Source: an uncultured Collinsella sp. | GTDB taxonomy: Bacteria; Actinomycetota; Coriobacteriia; Coriobacteriales; Coriobacteriaceae | Assembly (NCBI GenBank): GCA_902492855.1 | Contig: CABUMU010000097.1 | Span: forward strand, 1-7,643 | Length of the DNA stretch: 7,643 bases | Direction of reading: 5' to 3' | Shown here: one piece after another, positions 5,475 to 7,643 of the stretch | How the letters are laid out: every line of letters starts with the position of its first letter | Position numbering within the stretch: the first letter of the stretch is position 1 | Position numbers and translations under genes: made by a program | The notes under the pieces: generated by a model | Database searches by the model: none | Seen by the model: the letters and a program-made list of their open reading frames with translations, nothing else | What the model was told of the DNA's origin: nothing

Positions 5475-6752
5475 TTGTTTGAATGTGAACTGCCGTTTGA
5501 CCACAAGACGTTGCATCTGGAGCTCGAGGATAAGAACTTCGCGGGTGTGATGGAAGGTCATCAAAACGAGTTTAAGACTACAAAATCACAGGAAGAGCTG
5601 GTAGAGGAGTCACTTGCCAACCCTTATGGCTCGCCTTCGCTCGAGGAGCTTTGTGCTGGCAAGAAGGATATCGTCATTATTAGCTCCGATCATACGCGCC
5701 CCGTTCCCTCGCGTGTGACGATGCCTATTCTGCTGCATCACATCCATTCCGCTGCGCCCGAGGCTCGAGTGCGTATTTTGGTTGCTACGGGTATGCATCG
5801 TCCTTCGACGCACGAGGAGCTCGTCAACAAGTACGGCGAGGAGATCGTTGCCAACGAGGAAATTGTTATGCACGTCGCGACTGACGACAGCATGATGAAA
5901 AAGATCGGCACCCTGCCTTCTGGCGGCGAGTGCATCATCAACAAGATTGCTGCCGATTGCGATCTGCTGCTTGCCGAGGGCTTTATTGAGCCGCACTTCT
6001 TTGCCGGTTTCTCTGGTAGCCGCAAGTCCGTCCTGCCTGGTATCGCCAGCTACAAGACCATCATGTACAACCACAACGGTCAGTTTGTGAACGATTCCCA
6101 TTCGCGTGCCGGCAACCTGTGCCACAACCACGTGAGCGAGGACATGTTTGCCGCTGCCGAGATGGCTCACCTTGCCTTTGTGCTCAACGTGGTGCTCAAC
6201 GGCAAGCACGAGGTCATCGGCTCCTTTGCCGGCGACATCCACAAGGCGCACGAGGCTGGCTGCGAGTTCGTGAAGAGCCTTGCCGGCGTTGAGCCCGTCG
6301 AGTGCGAGATTGCCATTACCACCAATGGCGGCTACCCGCTCGACCAGAACATCTATCAGGCCGTGAAGGGCATGTGCTCTGCAGAGGCCACACTTCCCGA
6401 GGGCGGCGTGATCATCGATGTCGCCGGTTGTGCCGACGGTCACGGTGGCGAGGGCTTCTATCACAACATCGCCGACAATGATCCGGCAGAGTTTGAGCGC
6501 GCCTGCATCGACCGTCCTAAGGACGAGACCCTGCCCGACCAGTGGACGAGCCAGATCTTTGCCCGCATCCTCGCGCATCACCCTGTGATCATGGTTACCG
6601 ACCTGTGCGATCACCAGATGATCAAGGATATGCACATGACGCCGGTTAACGCCCTCGATGAGGCGCTCAAGCTCGCCTTTGAGATGAAGGGTGCCGATGC
6701 CAAGGTGGCCGTCATTCCCGATGGCCTGGGCGTTGTCGTCGCACAGCACTAG
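5475..6752 (+). CDS. larA: Nickel-dependent lactate racemase family protein LarA
   Basis: LarA interconverts D- and L-lactate by hydride transfer using a covalently bound nickel-pincer nucleotide (NPN); relatives act on other 2-hydroxy acids. The product is 425 aa, against 424 for the L. plantarum enzyme. With TTG as codon 1, the residues known from L. plantarum LarA fall at identical numbers: Asp72 and Arg75 in SDHTRP, His108 in ATGMHRP, His174 in IEPHFFAGFSGSRKS, Lys184 (the NPN attachment lysine), His200, and Gln295 and Lys298 in QNIYQAVKG. Trp357 is one residue from the known Trp358. All are intact, so the enzyme should be active if NPN is available. The reading frame stays open upstream to 5238, but that part crosses a hairpin and has no LarA similarity. 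larB, larC and larE are not nearby. The next gene, 49 nt on, is a MIP channel, matching the larA-larD partnership. The substrate is not proven by sequence: lactate is most likely, another hydroxy acid is possible. Confidence 0.94.
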   Translation: MFECELPFDHKTLHLELEDKNFAGVMEGHQNEFKTTKSQEELVEESLANPYGSPSLEELCAGKKDIVIISSDHTRPVPSRVTMPILLHHIHSAAPEARVRILVATGMHRPSTHEELVNKYGEEIVANEEIVMHVATDDSMMKKIGTLPSGGECIINKIAADCDLLLAEGFIEPHFFAGFSGSRKSVLPGIASYKTIMYNHNGQFVNDSHSRAGNLCHNHVSEDMFAAAEMAHLAFVLNVVLNGKHEVIGSFAGDIHKAHEAGCEFVKSLAGVEPVECEIAITTNGGYPLDQNIYQAVKGMCSAEATLPEGGVIIDVAGCADGHGGEGFYHNIADNDPAEFERACIDRPKDETLPDQWTSQIFARILAHHPVIMVTDLCDHQMIKDMHMTPVNALDEALKLAFEMKGADAKVAVIPDGLGVVVAQH

Positions 6753-6761
6753 TACGCGGCC

Positions 6762-6776
6762 TAAACGAATCGTTTA
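6762..6776. promoter_or_regulatory. Perfect 15-bp dyad between larA and the channel gene
   Basis: TAAACGAATCGTTTA is a perfect 7-bp inverted repeat around a single A, in the 49-nt gap between the genes. It partly overlaps the AT-rich TTTATAA, which could be a weak -10. It is too short and has too little GC for a terminator stem. A transcription-factor site is plausible; the regulator is unknown. Confidence 0.4.
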
Positions 6777-6801
6777 TAACCGACAAGAAAGATAGGGTTT
6801 T

Positions 6802-7533
6802 ATGCTTACCAAACTCCTCTGCGAATTCGGCGCAACGGCCCTCATGATCATCTTTGGCGTGGGCGTGCACTGCGATACCGTACTCAAGGGCACCAAGTAT
6901 CAGGGCTCCGGTCACATGTTTGCCATCACCACCTGGTCTTTTGGCATCTCGGTCTGCCTGTTTGTCTTTGGCGGCGCCGTGTGCATGAACCCCGCCATGG
7001 TGCTTGCCCAGTGCATCGTAGGCCTGGTGCCGTGGAGCAGCTGCATCCCCTTCATGATTGCCGATATGCTCGGCGGCTTTGTGGGCGCCGTAATCGCTTG
7101 GTTGATGTATGCCGATGAGTTCAAGGCTTCCGAGGGCGTCGTCGACCCCGTTGCTCAGCGCAACATCTTCTCGACCAACCCAACCACCGAGGGCATGAAC
7201 TATGCCCGCAACTTCTTCTGCGAGGCCATCTGCACCTTCGTGTTCATCAGCGCCATCCTTGCTGCCGCTAGCCGCGCTGGCGAGAACGTTTTGATGCTCG
7301 CCGTCTGCGTCGGCCTGATCGTTTGGGCCGTTGGCATGGGCATGGGCGGCATCACCGGCTTCGCCATGAACCAGGCTCGTGACCTTGGTCCTCGCATGGC
7401 TTACCAGGTACTGCCGATCAAGAACAAGGCCGACAACAACTGGAAGTATGGCCTGCTTGTTCCTGGCATCGCACCGTTTATCGGTGCCGCTCTGGCCGCA
7501 CTGTTTGTGCACGGTTTCTTGGGCATGTTCTAG
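6802..7533 (+). CDS. MIP-family channel, aquaglyceroporin/LarD-like
   Basis: A 243-aa inner-membrane channel of the major intrinsic protein family, expected to pass small neutral solutes such as glycerol or undissociated lactic acid. Hydrophobic segments lie at roughly 4-22, 41-60, 82-103, 138-157, 163-185 and 216-239, giving six helices. The half-helix motifs are CMNPAMVLAQ (Asn63-Pro64-Ala65) and GFAMNQARDLGPR (Asn190-Gln191-Ala192). The second reads NQA where the family has NPA. Arg193 matches the selectivity-filter arginine of GlpF (Arg206) and Trp45 probably matches GlpF Trp48, with the loop before the first NPA about two residues shorter. The histidine two residues before that NPA in GlpF is Cys61 here. 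The C-terminal LPIKNKADNNWKY recalls lactobacillar GlpF/LarD proteins. The weak SD GATAGGG (6791-6797) precedes ATG. It probably forms one transcript with larA, ending at 7601-7639. Glycerol facilitator is the main alternative function. Confidence 0.92.
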   Translation: MLTKLLCEFGATALMIIFGVGVHCDTVLKGTKYQGSGHMFAITTWSFGISVCLFVFGGAVCMNPAMVLAQCIVGLVPWSSCIPFMIADMLGGFVGAVIAWLMYADEFKASEGVVDPVAQRNIFSTNPTTEGMNYARNFFCEAICTFVFISAILAAASRAGENVLMLAVCVGLIVWAVGMGMGGITGFAMNQARDLGPRMAYQVLPIKNKADNNWKYGLLVPGIAPFIGAALAALFVHGFLGMF

Positions 7534-7600
7534 GCTAAGGACGGCTCTATAAGGTCCGGGCTCGGTAAGGGTTAACTTTCCAACGCGTCCTCGGACATGC

Positions 7601-7639
7601 AAAAAGGCTCGCTGCGCACTTCGTGCGGCGAGCCTTTTT
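7601..7639 (+). terminator. Intrinsic terminator of the larA-channel unit
   Basis: AAAAAGGCTCGC (7601-7612) pairs with GCGAGCCTTTTT (7628-7639). Above a 2-nt bulge (7613-7614), CGCAC pairs with GTGCG around TTC. A GC-rich stem with five T after it and five A before it makes a strong terminator that could work on both strands. It lies 67 nt after the channel stop codon. Confidence 0.9.
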
Positions 7640-7643
7640 GCGT

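Noticed and set aside
5188..5475. 95-codon - strand frame in the larA leader
   Set aside because: It spans the dyad and both hairpins, has no ribosome site, and its composition is not protein-like.
5610..6749. 379-codon - strand frame over larA
   Set aside because: Antisense to a fully conserved LarA; no domain or ribosome site seen.
7554..7596. GTCCG/CGGAC inverted words before the final terminator
   Set aside because: Only 5 bp with a long loop; expected by chance and next to a far stronger terminator stem.
6712..7602. 296-codon - strand frame over the channel gene
   Set aside because: Its 5' end lies in the terminator stem and it is antisense to a clear MIP protein.

Overview
The window looks like a chromosomal segment from a GC-rich Gram-positive anaerobe. 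It is most likely an actinobacterium of the Coriobacteriia, Collinsella-like. I infer this from codon use strongly biased to G/C at third positions, the flavour of the HisRS and PEP carboxylase proteins, and a lactate racemase family gene paired with an aquaglyceroporin. The taxonomy is recognition, not a search result. All four genes run on the + strand.

Layout: (1) 1-96, a leader with a perfect TATAAT box; (2) 97-1410, hisS, histidyl-tRNA synthetase; (3) 1411-1668, a spacer with a strong + strand RNA hairpin that may end hisS, an inverted repeat, and a TATAAT promoter for the next gene; (4) 1669-4482, ppc, phosphoenolpyruvate carboxylase; (5) 4483-5474, about 1 kb without a convincing gene. 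It starts with a 127-nt near-perfect hairpin, passes into imperfect ~120-bp tandem repeats, then an AT-richer unexplained stretch, an operator-like dyad and a terminator-like hairpin; (6) 5475-6752, larA, a nickel-dependent lactate racemase family enzyme; (7) 6802-7533, a divergent MIP-family (aquaglyceroporin/LarD-like) channel; (8) 7601-7639, a strong intrinsic terminator.

hisS and ppc are housekeeping genes, each with its own candidate promoter. larA and the channel gene are 49 nt apart and share one downstream terminator, so they are probably a two-gene transcription unit: a membrane pore for a small hydroxy acid or polyol, and a racemase/epimerase acting on it. This parallels the larA/larD pairing known in Lactiplantibacillus plantarum. 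The genes for the nickel-pincer cofactor (larB, larC, larE) are not in the window.

The most interesting points are: LarA keeps every known catalytic residue at the same residue numbers as the L. plantarum enzyme when a TTG start is used; the channel has a changed second pore motif (NQA for NPA) and a shortened first loop; and the spacers hold an unusual density of dyads and repeats, including an 11-mer shared by the ppc and larA upstream regions. I do not see a defence system, CRISPR array, tRNA, rRNA or transposase.
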